Numbered from the stretch's first letter, positions 36,223-46,740 are shown. The stretch: 64,000 nt of DNA from Shewanella violacea DSS12 (GCF_000091325.1 NC_014012.1:3356500-3420499); one strand, 5' to 3'. The notes: generated by a model not told the origin, from the sequence alone. Made by a program: numbers and translations.

Positions 36223-36372
36223 ATGGTGGAAATGCCAATAAATAAGTGGAACATTTATGGCCAGACATAAATACCAACCCTACTCCATCCATGGGGGCTG
36301 GCATAAATGTTCTGACTGCCATGGATGGCGGAAATGCCAATAAATGAATGGAACATTTATGGCCAGACATAA
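36223..36372. repeat. Pair of about 50-bp direct repeats before the ppiD terminator
   Basis: GATGGTGGAAATGCCAATAA at 36223 and GATGGCGGAAATGCCAATAA at 36323, each continuing through GGAACATTTATGGCCAGACA. A third, more diverged copy stands at 32522. The tail (GAACATTTATG) is roughly inverted by CATAAATGTTC between the two copies, so the block can fold. Confidence 0.8.
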
Positions 36373-36373
36373 A

Positions 36374-36397
36374 AAAGGTCAGCGAATGCTGACCTTT
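36374..36397 (-). terminator. Intrinsic terminator after ppiD
   Basis: Perfect 10-bp stem AAAGGTCAGC / GCTGACCTTT with a GAAT loop; on the minus strand it is followed by a T-run. It lies 32 bases past the ppiD stop. Confidence 0.88.
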
Positions 36398-36428
36398 AAT
36401 TTAAGTGAGTAAACTCACAATACGTTCA

Positions 36429-38294
36429 TTACTGCGCAGAGCTATATACCACGTCGCCCTTGGCTTTTAATGTCGCAATTAGCGCTCGGTAATCACCTTC
36501 GCTGTATTGTGCGCTCAGACGTTGCTCAAGAGAATTCAGCAAGTTGTCATCAATACCTTCAGCCGCATTAACCTTGTCTAGTACCACCACAGCATAACCG
36601 TTGGCTAGTGCAACGGTATCAACGACTGCAGTATCTGCAGGTTGAGCCATCTGAAAAGCCTTGTTGGTGATAGCAGTATCGATACCTTGATCAAAGCGTC
36701 CAAGTTTTGTCTTAGTCACAAAATCAGCGCTCGAATGTGTATCATTGAAAGCATTCATTGAGGTTTGAGCCTTCTCACGAGCCACTTCGTTAGCTTGCTC
36801 TTGCTTCAAACGCTCGACGATACCAGCTTTAACCTTAGTAAAGTTAACAGTACCTGCAGCGGTGTGTGACTTGATACGGATCACCATGGCATGGTTAGTA
36901 TCAAGCTCTATTACATCACTGTTCATTGAATCAAGCAGCACATTGGTAGAGAATGCCGCTTTCAACACCTCTGGATTATCGAAGGGTGCAGGTGCATTAG
37001 TACGAGTAAATACAGGTGTTGTCTTGACTTTAACGCCAAGCTCAGTCGCCGCTTCACTCAAGGTATCTGGCACTTCATAGGTCACATCAGCAAGTGTTTG
37101 CTGTAAACCATAATAGGTGTCTACCGCAGCCTTATCTTTCAGCTCAGCGATAATATTATCTTTAACGTCGGCAAAAGGGGCTTCAACTCCAGGCTGAACA
37201 TCCAACAGCTTGATGATGTGATAACCAAAGCTTGTCTTTACCACTGTCGAGTATGAACCTTTAGACAAAGAGTAAAGCACTTCATCGAAGGCTGGATCCA
37301 TAACACCTTGTTCAAACCAGTCTAATTTACCGCCCAGCTCGCCACTGAATGTGTCTTCAGACTCAGTTTTTGCAAGCTCAGAAAAATCATCACCGGCTTG
37401 AAGCTTGGCATAGATAGCTTCGGCCTTGGCTTTTGATACTGACTCATCATCACCAAGATTAATAAGAATATGTGCAGCAAGGCGTTTTTCAGGTTTCAGA
37501 TATTGCTGCTTATTCTCATCATAATAGGTCTGAGCTTCTGCATCAGTCACGCTAACATCGTTAGCCATATCAGCAACATTAAGTTCGATATACTCGAGAC
37601 TCAAAGTCTCAGGACTCATGAATTGACTTAGGTTCGCATCGTAAAATGATTGTGCCTGCTCATCTGTCACTTTTGCATCGGCAACAAATGGACTTGCATC
37701 AACGATATGGTAACGAATATCCCGTGTCTGTCCTTGAATACCAGCTAAATAACTAGTTTCACCAGGAAGGACAAATTCAGAACCAACCAGAGAAGCGACA
37801 AGTTGACGGCGTGTCATATCGGTACGCATCATATTTCTGAAGGTATTTGCTTGATAGCCTAACTGACGCAAAATGGCTAGATAACGATCGTTATCGAATT
37901 GGCCATCCGTCTGAAACGCTGGCTCTATCATGATGGCATTTTTAATTTGCTCATCAGACACTCTTAAGCCAAGTTCAGTTGCGCTTTGATCCAGCAACTT
38001 TTCGGCGACTAAACGTTCTAACACGCTTTTCTTTACACTTGCCAGATAAGTATCATTTGCGGCTAACGCTTGGAACATATCACCCATCTGTTGCTCTAAT
38101 CGAGCACGCTCACTTTGATAGGCTTGTTCTAAGGCTGACTCACTAATATCTTCACCATTAACGGTGGCAGCAGCTGCCTCTGTCGATGATCCTAAATAAC
38201 TACTTACACCAGTAAATGCAAAGGAAAGTATTACTAGAACTAGAATGCTTTTTGCAATCACGCCCTGTGAGCCTTCGCGAATCTTCTCTAACAT
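36429..38294 (-). CDS. ppiD: Periplasmic folding chaperone / peptidyl-prolyl isomerase PpiD
   Basis: 621 residues from the ATG at 38294 (MLEKIREGSQGVIAKSILV), the canonical PpiD start, with a GAGAGAA site before it. One N-terminal membrane anchor (about 13-35) leads to a SurA-like N-terminal region, one parvulin domain (about 255-345, from KPEKRLAAHILI to SFGYHIIKL), and a long C-terminal region. It assists folding of exported proteins as they leave the Sec translocon. It follows lon and hupB, the usual order. Its 3' end is duplicated, diverged and frameshifted at 32690-32905. Confidence 0.95.
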   Translation of the reverse strand: MLEKIREGSQGVIAKSILVLVILSFAFTGVSSYLGSSTEAAAATVNGEDISESALEQAYQSERARLEQQMGDMFQALAANDTYLASVKKSVLERLVAEKLLDQSATELGLRVSDEQIKNAIMIEPAFQTDGQFDNDRYLAILRQLGYQANTFRNMMRTDMTRRQLVASLVGSEFVLPGETSYLAGIQGQTRDIRYHIVDASPFVADAKVTDEQAQSFYDANLSQFMSPETLSLEYIELNVADMANDVSVTDAEAQTYYDENKQQYLKPEKRLAAHILINLGDDESVSKAKAEAIYAKLQAGDDFSELAKTESEDTFSGELGGKLDWFEQGVMDPAFDEVLYSLSKGSYSTVVKTSFGYHIIKLLDVQPGVEAPFADVKDNIIAELKDKAAVDTYYGLQQTLADVTYEVPDTLSEAATELGVKVKTTPVFTRTNAPAPFDNPEVLKAAFSTNVLLDSMNSDVIELDTNHAMVIRIKSHTAAGTVNFTKVKAGIVERLKQEQANEVAREKAQTSMNAFNDTHSSADFVTKTKLGRFDQGIDTAITNKAFQMAQPADTAVVDTVALANGYAVVVLDKVNAAEGIDDNLLNSLEQRLSAQYSEGDYRALIATLKAKGDVVYSSAQ

Positions 38295-38325
38295 CAGTTC
38301 TCTCGCTCGTTGCCAATAAAAAATA

Positions 38326-38357
38326 AAAAGGCGCATCACGTTTGAGATGCGCCTTTT
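38326..38357 (-). terminator. Intrinsic terminator between hupB and ppiD
   Basis: A 12-bp stem (AAAAGGCGCATC / GATGCGCCTTTT) with an 8-base loop and a T-rich tail on the minus strand. A second, smaller hairpin (AAAGCAC / GTGCTTT) lies at 38418-38442. Together they separate hupB from ppiD. Confidence 0.8.
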
Positions 38358-38479
38358 CGTAAACTTGAGGTCATTAGCAACCGATGCTACTTAATGCCTG
38401 TCATACTCATTATCCGTAAAAGCACCGCTAAAGCAGTGCTTTTTACAAAACTCTTTAAATAAAAGAGTGTAAACGGATC

Positions 38480-38752
38480 TTAGTTTACAGCGTCTTTTAG
38501 TGCTTTACCTGCTTTGAAGGCAGGAATGTTTGCTGCAGCAATCTTGATCTCAGCACCCGTCTGTGGGTTACGACCAGTACGCTCAGCACGTTGACGCACT
38601 TCAAAAGTACCGAAACCAACAAGAGAAATCTTATCGCCATCTTTAAGGCCGTCAGTGACTGCGCCGATGAAAGAGTCTAATGCACGGCCTGCAGCCGCTT
38701 TAGAAATGTCAGCACCAGAAGCGATTTTCTCGATTAGTTCAGATTTGTTCAT
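38480..38752 (-). CDS. hupB: DNA-binding protein HU-beta
   Basis: 90 residues from the ATG at 38752, with a GGGGA site; the upstream extension is not part of HU. Typical sequence: [19 protein letters not shown], the core [20 protein letters not shown] with GRNPQTG at the DNA-bending arm tip, and a Lys-rich C-terminus ([12 protein letters not shown]). HU is a nucleoid protein that bends DNA. It lies between lon and ppiD as in E. coli and other Shewanella. Confidence 0.97.
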   Translation of the reverse strand: MNKSELIEKIASGADISKAAAGRALDSFIGAVTDGLKDGDKISLVGFGTFEVRQRAERTGRNPQTGAEIKIAAANIPAFKAGKALKDAVN

Positions 38753-39011
38753 GTCATCCCCTTGAATGTAATTTTTGCACCGCAACCAAATCCTTTGCTA
38801 GAGTGGTCTGCGGAGGCTTTTATAACAAGCTTGAATCTAAAACTCAAGCCCGGTAGGAAAAGCAAGGTAAATATAATTGGAAACAGCTCAAAACCAGTTG
38901 CCATAAGGGCTTGAGAAGAATGAGCTATCCACGGACCTAGGCTACCACAGCTAGCGAGTTTAAAAAGCCCCTTTTTGCAATTTTTTTACGACAAAGAGGC
39001 AATTTTTTGCG

Positions 39012-41369
39012 TTAACCCGCGTTTTTAACGACTTCGAAGCCTTCAATTGGTCGCTCTAACGCCAATTTTAACACTTCATCGATCCAGCGCACCGGATAAA
39101 TTTTCAAGTCGGCAACCACATTTGCCGGAATTTCTTCCAAATCTCGTTCATTTTCCTTTGGAATCAACACGACTTTGGTTCCACCACGATGGGCTGCAAG
39201 TAGTTTTTCCTTCAAGCCACCGATAGGTAATACCTCACCACGTAAGGTAATTTCACCTGTCATGGCAACATCGGCACGTACCGGATTACCCGTTAAGCTA
39301 GAAACCAAAGCTGTACACATAGCAGCACCAGCCGAAGGCCCATCTTTTGGCGTTGCTCCTTCAGGCACATGAACGTGAATATCACGTTTCTCATAGAAAT
39401 CAGGATTAATACCTAGCTGCTCGGCGCGGGCGCGTACCACAGTCATAGCAGCCTGAATCGACTCCTGCATCACATCACCGAGTGAACCTGTGTAGCTTAG
39501 CTTACCTTTACCCGGTACCGAAGTGGCCTCAATAGTAAGTAAATCACCACCCACTTCTGTCCATGCCAAGCCAGTCACTTGACCAATCTGATTATTGGAC
39601 TCGGCTTTACCATAGTCACAACGCTGCACACCTAGGAAAGATTTTAGGTTATCTTGATCCACGTCTACATGCTTAAGTGTCTTGTCGAGCAAGATACGCT
39701 TAACCACCTTACGACAGATTTTAGATAGCTCACGCTCAAGTGATCTCACACCCGCTTCACGAGTGTAATAACGAATAATACCTATGATGGCACTATCATG
39801 GACTGTCACTTCTTTAAGTTTGAGACCGTTACGTTCTATCTGCTTAGGCAACAAGTGTTTCTTAGCGATATTAAGCTTCTCATCTTCGGTGTAACCCGAG
39901 AGACGAATGACTTCCATACGGTCAAGTAGTGGTCCTGGGATGTTCATCGAATTAGAGGTCGCCACAAACATCACATCGGACAGGTCGTAATCCACTTCTA
40001 AATAGTGATCACTAAAGGTCGAGTTCTGTTCAGGATCTAATACTTCTAGCAGGGCAGACGCTGGATCACCACGCATGTCGCTGCTCATCTTATCTATCTC
40101 ATCGAGCAGAAACAGCGGGTTTTTAACCCCAACTTTAGACATCTTTTGGATGACTTTACCCGGCATTGAGCCGATATAAGTGCGTCGATGGCCACGGATC
40201 TCAGCTTCATCACGCACGCCACCTAAGGCAACACGTATATACTTGCGTCCGGTTGCTCTGGCAATAGACTGGCCTAATGAGGTTTTACCTACGCCTGGAG
40301 GTCCCACTAAACAAAGTATGGGCCCTTTAAGCTGCTTGACTCGGCTTTGAACCGCCAAATACTCTAAAATTCGTTCTTTGACCTTTTCTAAACCGAAATG
40401 GTCTTCATCTAACACTTCTTGTGCCTTGGCCAAGTCACGTTTAATTTTAGAACGTTGACGCCAGGGCACAGAGATCATCCAATCAACATAGCTACGCACA
40501 ACCGTTGCTTCTGCTGACATGGGTGACATCATCTTAAGTTTGTTCAGCTCAGCGGTCGCCTTCTCTTTGGCTTCCTCCGGCATCTTAGCCTCTTCAATCT
40601 TCTTGGCTAAGGTTTCAAATTCATCGTGAGACTCATCGATGTCCCCCAACTCTTTTTGAATCGCCTTCATCTGCTCGTTGAGATAATACTCACGCTGGCT
40701 CTTCTCCATCTGCTTTTTGACCCTTGAACGGATCCGCTTCTCGACCTGTAACAGATCGATTTCGGACTCCATCATGGCCATCAGATATTCGAGACGCTCG
40801 GCAACATCGACCATCTCAAGCACAGATTGCTTATCTTCGAGCTTAAGTGGCATATGAGCCGCCATGGTATCGGCAAGGCGAGCGGCTTCGTCGATCCCGG
40901 ACAGTGAAGTTAACACTTCAGGTGGGATCTTTTTATTCAGCTTTATATAGCCCTCAAACTGGCCAACTGCTGAACGTACCAACACCTCTTCCTCTTTCTC
41001 AGCCATTGACTCAGATTCCAGGTAAAGGGCCGTAGCAACGAAGAATGATTCCTCGTCTGAATATTTTTCGATGCGTGCGCGTTTGCCACCTTCAACCAGT
41101 ACTTTTACTGTGCCATCGGGTAACTTTAATAACTGTAAAATAGAAGCGACTGTACCCACTTCAAAAATGTCATCAATGCTTGGATCATCGAGCTCAGCAT
41201 CACGCTGGGCAACTAGAATAATTTGTTTGTCTTGCTCCATCGCCGATTCTAGGCAACGAATTGATTTTTCCCGTCCTACGAATAACGGAATTACCATATG
41301 GGGATATACCACCACATCTCTTAGTGGTAGTACGGGTAGTTCGATTCGCGCTTCACTCTCTTGTGTCAT
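39012..41369 (-). CDS. lon: ATP-dependent protease Lon
   Basis: 785 residues from the ATG at 41369 ([19 protein letters not shown]), typical for LonA. It has an N-terminal substrate domain (about 1-200), a coiled coil, an AAA+ module with Walker [12 protein letters not shown] and Walker [10 protein letters not shown], and a C-terminal protease domain with the catalytic Ser in [14 protein letters not shown] and the Lys in [12 protein letters not shown]. It degrades misfolded and regulatory proteins. The cluster order tig-clpP-clpX-lon-hupB is conserved. A terminator separates it from clpX. Confidence 0.97.
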   Translation of the reverse strand: MTQESEARIELPVLPLRDVVVYPHMVIPLFVGREKSIRCLESAMEQDKQIILVAQRDAELDDPSIDDIFEVGTVASILQLLKLPDGTVKVLVEGGKRARIEKYSDEESFFVATALYLESESMAEKEEEVLVRSAVGQFEGYIKLNKKIPPEVLTSLSGIDEAARLADTMAAHMPLKLEDKQSVLEMVDVAERLEYLMAMMESEIDLLQVEKRIRSRVKKQMEKSQREYYLNEQMKAIQKELGDIDESHDEFETLAKKIEEAKMPEEAKEKATAELNKLKMMSPMSAEATVVRSYVDWMISVPWRQRSKIKRDLAKAQEVLDEDHFGLEKVKERILEYLAVQSRVKQLKGPILCLVGPPGVGKTSLGQSIARATGRKYIRVALGGVRDEAEIRGHRRTYIGSMPGKVIQKMSKVGVKNPLFLLDEIDKMSSDMRGDPASALLEVLDPEQNSTFSDHYLEVDYDLSDVMFVATSNSMNIPGPLLDRMEVIRLSGYTEDEKLNIAKKHLLPKQIERNGLKLKEVTVHDSAIIGIIRYYTREAGVRSLERELSKICRKVVKRILLDKTLKHVDVDQDNLKSFLGVQRCDYGKAESNNQIGQVTGLAWTEVGGDLLTIEATSVPGKGKLSYTGSLGDVMQESIQAAMTVVRARAEQLGINPDFYEKRDIHVHVPEGATPKDGPSAGAAMCTALVSSLTGNPVRADVAMTGEITLRGEVLPIGGLKEKLLAAHRGGTKVVLIPKENERDLEEIPANVVADLKIYPVRWIDEVLKLALERPIEGFEVVKNAG

Positions 41370-41463
41370 AGCTCGATTCCGTTTGATGATAATACTAATC
41401 ATTATATTGGGATGAATTGATTGGTTTCAATGGCTAAAAACAAATATATAAATTGAGCTAATT

Positions 41464-41491
41464 AAAAAGGAGCCATATGGGCTCCTTTTTT
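41464..41491 (-). terminator. Intrinsic terminator between clpX and lon
   Basis: AAAAAGGAGCC / GGCTCCTTTTT stem with a 5-base loop and T-run on the minus strand, 28 bases past the clpX stop. Confidence 0.85.
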
Positions 41492-41518
41492 AATTTTGAT
41501 GAGTCAGTTTTTTAAAAC

Positions 41519-42797
41519 TTACTTTGCGCCTGCGGCTTTGGGCTCGCTATTCTCATAGATGAGTATAGGACTTGACTCCCCTTTTACTACCGATTCGTCG
41601 ATAACGACTTTAGCAACATCATCCACTGAAGGCAGATCATACATGATATCCAGTAAGATACCTTCAACGATCGAACGCAATCCTCGAGCACCAGTCTTAC
41701 GTGTCATCGCCTTCGCTGCGATAGCTTTCAGTGCATCTTCTCTGAACTCAAGCTCTACACCTTCCATCTCAAACAATGCAGCAAACTGTTTAGTCAATGC
41801 ATTCTTAGGTTCAGACAGAATTTGTACCAAGGCATCTTCATCTAGCTCAGCCAATGTCGACAGAACTGGAAGACGACCGATAAACTCAGGGATCAGGCCA
41901 TATTTGACCAGATCTTCCGGCTCAACTTGCATCAAGATCTCAGAGATAGTCGCTTTATCAGATTCACCCTTAATTTGAGCACCAAAGCCAATACCACTTC
42001 CGGTTTGACTACGTTGCTCAATCACTTTCTCTAAACCAGAAAAAGCGCCACCACAAATAAACAGAATCTTAGAGGTGTCGACCTGTAAGAACTCTTGCTG
42101 AGGATGCTTACGTCCTCCTTGAGGTGGGACAGAAGCAACTGTGCCTTCTATCAACTTAAGTAGTGCCTGTTGAACACCTTCACCTGACACATCACGAGTG
42201 ATCGATGGGTTATCAGACTTACGGCTGATCTTATCGATCTCATCGATGTAAACAATACCACGCTGAGCCTTCTCAACGTCGTAGTCACATTTTTGCAGTA
42301 GCTTCTGAATGATATTCTCGACATCTTCACCCACATAACCGGCTTCGGTTAATGTGGTTGCATCGGCCATGGTAAATGGCACATCGAGGAAGCGAGCAAA
42401 TGTCTCGGCAAGTAATGTTTTACCACTACCCGTTGGACCAATCAGCAAGATATTACTCTTGCCTAGTTCAACGCCATCTTTAGGATTCGAGTTTTTTAAC
42501 CGCTTATAGTGGTTATATACCGCAACAGAGAGGACTTTCTTGGCCTTCTCTTGTCCGATGACATAATCATCCAGATGAGCTCTTAGCTCATGTGGTGTCG
42601 GTAACTTGTCCTGATCTTGCTTCGGTGAAATCTCTTTGATCTCTTCCCTAATAATGTCGTTGCAGAGTTCAACACACTCATCACAAACATATACTGAAGG
42701 GCCAGCGATGAGTTTACGAACCTCATGTTGACTCTTTCCACAAAAAAGAGCAGTACAGTAGTTTCCCACTGTCACCGGTACTTTTGTTGTCGCCCAT
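41519..42797 (-). CDS. clpX: ClpXP ATPase subunit ClpX (apparent frameshift near the N-terminus)
   Basis: The true start appears to be the ATG at 42797 ([18 protein letters not shown]) with GAGG upstream, as in other ClpX. After that segment the frame shifts by one base in a run of six T (six A on the plus strand, 42742-42747); five would give the normal [14 protein letters not shown]. An automatic call instead starts out of frame at 42775. The remainder is intact: zinc-binding C-x2-C (VCDEC), Walker A GPTGSGKT, Walker [10 protein letters not shown], and the pore and sensor motifs. It unfolds substrates for ClpP. See the finding on sequence error versus real frameshift. Confidence 0.93.
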
Positions 42798-42878
42798 TAC
42801 ACTACCTCTTGCGCTGTCTGCACTACTTAAATCTACTTATCGCCTTACTACTCAGCATAGCTCAGCCAAAGACAAAAA

Positions 42879-43490
42879 TCAGCCCTGTTTACTCATCACA
42901 GAATCGACGAGTCCATATTCCGCTGCTTGTGCGGCGCTCATGAAGTTATCACGATCCGTATCACGTTCAATCACTTCCAGCGGTTGACCCGTGTGCTCAG
43001 CCAGCATCTCGTTTAACTTATTCTTGATACCCAATATCTCTTGAGCATGAATGGCGATGTCAGAGGCTTGCCCCTGGAAGCCACCCAATGGCTGATGAAT
43101 CATCACTCTGGAGTTTGGTAAACAATGACGCTTACCTGCTGCGCCACCGGCAAGCAAGAATGCGCCCATACTCGCAGCTTGGCCAATACACACAGTGCTG
43201 ACATCAGGCTTGATGAATTGCATTGTATCGTAAATCGCCATACCAGCGGTAACTGAGCCACCAGGAGAGTTAATATAAAGGAAGATATCCTTATCTGGGC
43301 TCTCCGACTCCAAAAACAGTAACTGTGCAACGACAAGATTAGCCATATGCTCTTCTACTGGACCAACCAAAAAGATAATACGCTCTTTCAACAGACGTGA
43401 ATAAATATCGTATGAGCGTTCACCCTTAGCAGTTTGTTCAACCACCATAGGAACGAGTGCATTTAATACTGATTCTGGTGCATTTTGCAT
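42879..43490 (-). CDS. clpP: ATP-dependent Clp protease proteolytic subunit
   Basis: 203 residues. The catalytic Ser is in GQAASMGAF (Ser107) and the His in MIHQPLGG (His132); with the Asp near residue 181 they form the triad. Other motifs: [20 protein letters not shown]. It forms a 14-mer chamber used by ClpX. The N-terminal stretch before ERIIFLVGP is likely a short propeptide. A hairpin separates it from tig and it is followed by clpX, the usual order. Confidence 0.96.
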   Translation of the reverse strand: MQNAPESVLNALVPMVVEQTAKGERSYDIYSRLLKERIIFLVGPVEEHMANLVVAQLLFLESESPDKDIFLYINSPGGSVTAGMAIYDTMQFIKPDVSTVCIGQAASMGAFLLAGGAAGKRHCLPNSRVMIHQPLGGFQGQASDIAIHAQEILGIKNKLNEMLAEHTGQPLEVIERDTDRDNFMSAAQAAEYGLVDSVMSKQG

Positions 43491-43514
43491 TATTAATAAT
43501 CCCTAAATAAAAAC

Positions 43515-43542
43515 GGCTCGCATGAGGAACCTCATACGAGCC
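43515..43542 (-). terminator. Hairpin between tig and clpP (terminator or attenuator)
   Basis: GGCTCGTATGAGG and CTCATGCGAGCC pair with a short loop on the minus strand and are followed by TTTTTATTT. It lies 38 bases after the tig stop and 25 bases before clpP, so it may limit read-through into clpP. Confidence 0.7.
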
Positions 43543-43580
43543 ATTATAAATGGTTAACAGCCATTTAAGTCAAGCTAAGC

Positions 43581-44885
43581 TTAGCCTTGTTGTGTAGCCT
43601 TGTTCATAAATTCTTCAAAGTTGACTGCTTTTTCAGTCACTTTGGCAGTTTTTAACAAAGCTTCTACTGCTTGCTCTTCAAGAGCGACGTTGCGCATGTT
43701 CTGCATCATCTCTTGATTCGCGTTGTAGTATGCAACTACTTCACTTGGATCTTCGTAAGCAGAAGCCATAGAAGCGATAAGTGCATTAACACGTTCGTCT
43801 TCAGCTTTTAGCTCGTTTGTCTTGATCACTTCACCAAGTAGTAGGCCAACTTTTACGCGACGTTCTGCTTGTTCAGTGAAAAGATCTGCTGGTAGCTCAG
43901 GCATGTTAGCAGCTTGATCACCGAAACGTTGCATCGCTTGCTTACGCAAAACGTTAACTTCGCCATCGATAAGCGACTTAGGCAGATCGATTTCATTCTG
44001 CTCAAGTAGACCACTAAGAACTTGCTCTTTAACACTTGCTTTAAGTGCTTGATCAAGTTCACGACCCATGTTCTTACTGATCTCAGCTTTAAGTGCTTCA
44101 AGACCGCCTTCAGTCACGCCGAATAGCTTAGCAAACTCGTCGTTAACTTCTGGCAGGTTAGCAGCTTGAACTTCGTTCAGTGTGATAACGAACTTAGCTA
44201 CTTTGCCTTTCAAGTTTTCAGCATGGTAATCTTCTGGGAAAGTGACTTCGATATCGAACTCTTCACCGGCTTTATGACCTTCAACACCAGACTCGAAGCC
44301 TGGGATCATGCGGCCACTACCTAGTTGTAGTTCGAAGTTTTCAGCTTTTCCGCCTTCAAAGTCTTCACCATCAACTGAACCAACGAAGTTGATCATTGCC
44401 TTGTCGCCGTCAGCAGCATTACGCTCTACAGCTTCAAATGTAGCATGTTGCTTACGCAATGTTTCAATCATAGCGTCAACATCAGTATCAGTCACTTCAG
44501 CTGTTGGTTGTTCAACAACGATAGCATCAAGACCCTTTAGTGCTACTTCTGGGTAGATTTCAAAAGTCGCAACAAACTGGAAGCTATCAGTATCTGACTC
44601 ACCAGGAATGAAAGTTGGTGCGCCAGCTGGGTTTAATTTCTCAGCCACGATAGCTTCGACGAAATTACGCTGCATCACTTCACCAGTGATATCTTGACGA
44701 ATAGCCTTGCCATAACGCTTGTTGATGACACTTACTGGTACCTTACCTGGACGGAAACCAGGAAGACGAGCACGTTTTGCTTCGCTCTTTAATGCTTCAT
44801 TAACGGTCTTTTCGATCTGCTCAGCAGGAACAGAAATAGTTAGGCGACGCTCTAGGCCTTGAGTTGTTTCAACAGAAACTTGCAT
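43581..44885 (-). CDS. tig: Trigger factor
   Basis: 434 residues, the standard length. A ribosome-binding N-terminal domain ([19 protein letters not shown]; the ribosome-docking loop is GFRPGKVP), a central FKBP-type isomerase domain (about 155-245) and a C-terminal substrate-binding region. It binds nascent chains at the ribosome exit. It leads the tig-clpP-clpX-lon cluster on the minus strand, downstream of a tRNA cluster. Confidence 0.96.
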   Translation of the reverse strand: MQVSVETTQGLERRLTISVPAEQIEKTVNEALKSEAKRARLPGFRPGKVPVSVINKRYGKAIRQDITGEVMQRNFVEAIVAEKLNPAGAPTFIPGESDTDSFQFVATFEIYPEVALKGLDAIVVEQPTAEVTDTDVDAMIETLRKQHATFEAVERNAADGDKAMINFVGSVDGEDFEGGKAENFELQLGSGRMIPGFESGVEGHKAGEEFDIEVTFPEDYHAENLKGKVAKFVITLNEVQAANLPEVNDEFAKLFGVTEGGLEALKAEISKNMGRELDQALKASVKEQVLSGLLEQNEIDLPKSLIDGEVNVLRKQAMQRFGDQAANMPELPADLFTEQAERRVKVGLLLGEVIKTNELKAEDERVNALIASMASAYEDPSEVVAYYNANQEMMQNMRNVALEEQAVEALLKTAKVTEKAVNFEEFMNKATQQG

Positions 44886-45095
44886 TGTTTTACCTCGAAA
44901 TAAGTCTTACATCCTTTGTAATAGTCGAATAATCAACTATTAAAGTATTCGTTTCTTGATCTTAAAATTTGACTAGAAAGCCCATCACAACTGAATTCTG
45001 GCTCTAATCACTCATAGTTGAGAATTATCAAGACGCGACATTATAGCCACGCTTTATCTCAGAGTCGACCTTAAAACACGAATTACAGGCGTAAA

Positions 45096-45118
45096 AAAAG
45101 CGACCTAAGGTCGCTTTT
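45096..45118 (-). terminator. Terminator of the tRNA cluster
   Basis: AAAAGCGACC / GGTCGCTTTT stem with a 3-base loop followed on the minus strand by a T-run, 21 bases past tRNA-His. Confidence 0.82.
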
Positions 45119-45138
45119 CTACTTTCTTCTGAAAGAAA

Positions 45139-45215
45139 TGGGGTGACTGATGGGGTTCGAACCCACGACAACCGGAATCACAATCCGGGACTCTACCAAC
45201 TGAGCTACAATCACC
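45139..45215 (-). tRNA. tRNA-His (GTG)
   Basis: The minus strand folds as a complete tRNA with the anticodon loop TTGTGAT (GTG), T-loop TTCGAAC and an encoded CCA. The 5' G at 45215 can pair with the discriminator C, the extra G-1 that marks tRNA-His. Confidence 0.97.
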
Positions 45216-45222
45216 ACTGATA

Positions 45223-45299
45223 TGGTGCGCCCGGCAGGATTCGAACCTGCGGCCACCCGCTTAGAAGGCGGGTGCTCTATCCAACTGAGCTACGGGCGC
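45223..45299 (-). tRNA. tRNA-Arg (TCT)
   Basis: Full cloverleaf on the minus strand; acceptor GCGCCCG / CGGGCGC, anticodon loop CTTCTAA (TCT), T-loop TTCGAAT, encoded CCA. It reads AGA/AGG codons. Separated by seven bases from tRNA-His. Confidence 0.97.
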
Positions 45300-45388
45300 T
45301 TTCGAAAGTGAGAATTCTCACATCCTGAATAAGCGTTGAAAGACGTATCTTTCTAAGATATCTGCTTGGTTTCAGATAAATAAATAAT

Positions 45389-45435
45389 TGGTCGGCCACT
45401 CTTTCATAAAGAGTGAGGATTCGAAGCTCTTAGCC
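45389..45435 (-). pseudogene. tRNA-tail remnant between tRNA-Pro and tRNA-Arg
   Basis: The minus strand shows a T-arm-like stretch (AGAGCTTCGAATCCTC) and then, after a 15-base hairpin-forming insertion, GGCCGACCA, which resembles the end of tRNA-Pro (TCACCGACCA). No complete tRNA can be folded. It resembles the tail duplications seen in some tRNA operons such as E. coli tyrT. Confidence 0.6.
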
Positions 45436-45488
45436 TCTCTTCCTATTCGACCTAAAGCAGGAAGGTTAACAACCTACTTTAATAAATT

Positions 45489-45565
<77 letters not shown>

Positions 45566-45879
45566 AAGGTATATCATTTGAAGATTTTAAAGAATGTTTA
45601 TAATTGGGAGCAACATTCAATCTTCTGCTAACCTCGAGAACAATCTATCTTCTCGTTGAGAACGGAGCGCATCTTAGCCCCTAGCCTGACATGCGTCAAC
45701 GGTTTTTTTACAAAGAAAGTGAGCTTGGCTATTTTACAAACTATCAGGTCTAAAACCACTCAAATTATCCGTATTCCAGAACTGATTGTTGCATAGCGTA
45801 ATAAATGACACTTAAGCCTTGTCCTGTTAAAATATTGCCGTTTTCATTATCGCGTTCCATTAAAGGATATCCAACCCCC
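45566..45879. other. Divergent promoter region of the tRNA cluster and folD
   Basis: About 310 bases with no gene. It should hold the tRNA promoter (minus) and the folD promoter (plus); no element is clear enough to mark. Confidence 0.4.
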
Positions 45880-46740
45880 ATGACAGCTCAAAGAATCGAT
45901 GGCAAAGCGATCGCTCAATCCATTCGAACACAGCTAAAAGAAAAAGTTACCGCCCGTAAAGAGGCAGGACTCAGAGCTCCAGGTTTAGCAGTGATCTTAG
46001 TCGGCGCAGATCCAGCGTCTCAAGTTTATGTTGGAAGCAAGAGGCGTGCCTGTGAAGAAGTCGGATTTTTATCCCGCTCATATGACTTAGACAGCAGCAC
46101 ATCTGAAGAAGCGCTACTGGCGCTAATAGATGAGTGTAATAACGACTCATCTATTGATGGCATATTAGTACAGTTACCCCTACCTAAGCATATCGAAGAG
46201 TCTAAGGTCATCGAGCGCATCAGACCCGACAAAGATGTCGATGGTTTCCATCCCTATAACGTTGGCCGTCTGGCTCAGCGAATTCCAGTGCTGCGTTCAT
46301 GTACACCTATGGGGATTATGACTCTTATTAAGTCTACTGGCGTCGATACCTTCGGTTTAGACGCCATCGTAGTAGGAGCGTCGAACATAGTAGGTCGTCC
46401 CATGACCTTAGAGCTTCTACTCGCAGGCTGTACAACGACAACTTGTCATAGATTCACTCGTAATCTTGAACAAAAAGTCAGACAAGCAGATTTGGTTGTT
46501 GTGGCAGTAGGCAAACCTGGCTTCATTCCGGGAGATTGGATCAAGCCCGGCGCCCTAGTTATCGATGTGGGTATCAATCGTCTGGAAGATGGCAGCCTAG
46601 TCGGTGATGTTCAATATGACGTCGCAGTGCAAAATGCTGCCTTCATTACCCCGGTTCCCGGTGGCGTTGGTCCCATGACCATAGCTAGCCTACTGGAGAA
46701 CACCTTATATGCCGCCGAAACTTATCACGACAAGGCTTAG
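45880..46740 (+). CDS. folD: Methylene-THF dehydrogenase / methenyl-THF cyclohydrolase FolD
   Basis: 286 residues from the ATG at 45880 ([19 protein letters not shown]), preceded by AAAGGA; upstream in-frame codons are not conserved. Bifunctional enzyme of one-carbon metabolism. Motifs: [17 protein letters not shown] with the catalytic Lys, [10 protein letters not shown], the cofactor-binding [10 protein letters not shown], and [12 protein letters not shown] near the C-terminus. It is convergent with cysS across a shared terminator, after a 7-bp repeat tract. Confidence 0.96.
   Translation: MTAQRIDGKAIAQSIRTQLKEKVTARKEAGLRAPGLAVILVGADPASQVYVGSKRRACEEVGFLSRSYDLDSSTSEEALLALIDECNNDSSIDGILVQLPLPKHIEESKVIERIRPDKDVDGFHPYNVGRLAQRIPVLRSCTPMGIMTLIKSTGVDTFGLDAIVVGASNIVGRPMTLELLLAGCTTTTCHRFTRNLEQKVRQADLVVVAVGKPGFIPGDWIKPGALVIDVGINRLEDGSLVGDVQYDVAVQNAAFITPVPGGVGPMTIASLLENTLYAAETYHDKA

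Noticed and set aside
32520..36372. Insertion sequence or transposon with terminal inverted repeats
   Set aside because: No transposase gene and no inverted ends were found; the flanking homology is direct and derives from ppiD.
38929..38995. Second terminator between hupB and lon
   Set aside because: AAAAAGCCCCTTTTTGC has no stable stem of useful length.
42151..42336. Extra ORF in clpX
   Set aside because: Out-of-frame shadow of a strongly conserved gene.
41519..42775. ClpX starting [11 protein letters not shown]
   Set aside because: The residues before CGKSQ come from the wrong frame; the conserved N-terminus lies one base out of register upstream.
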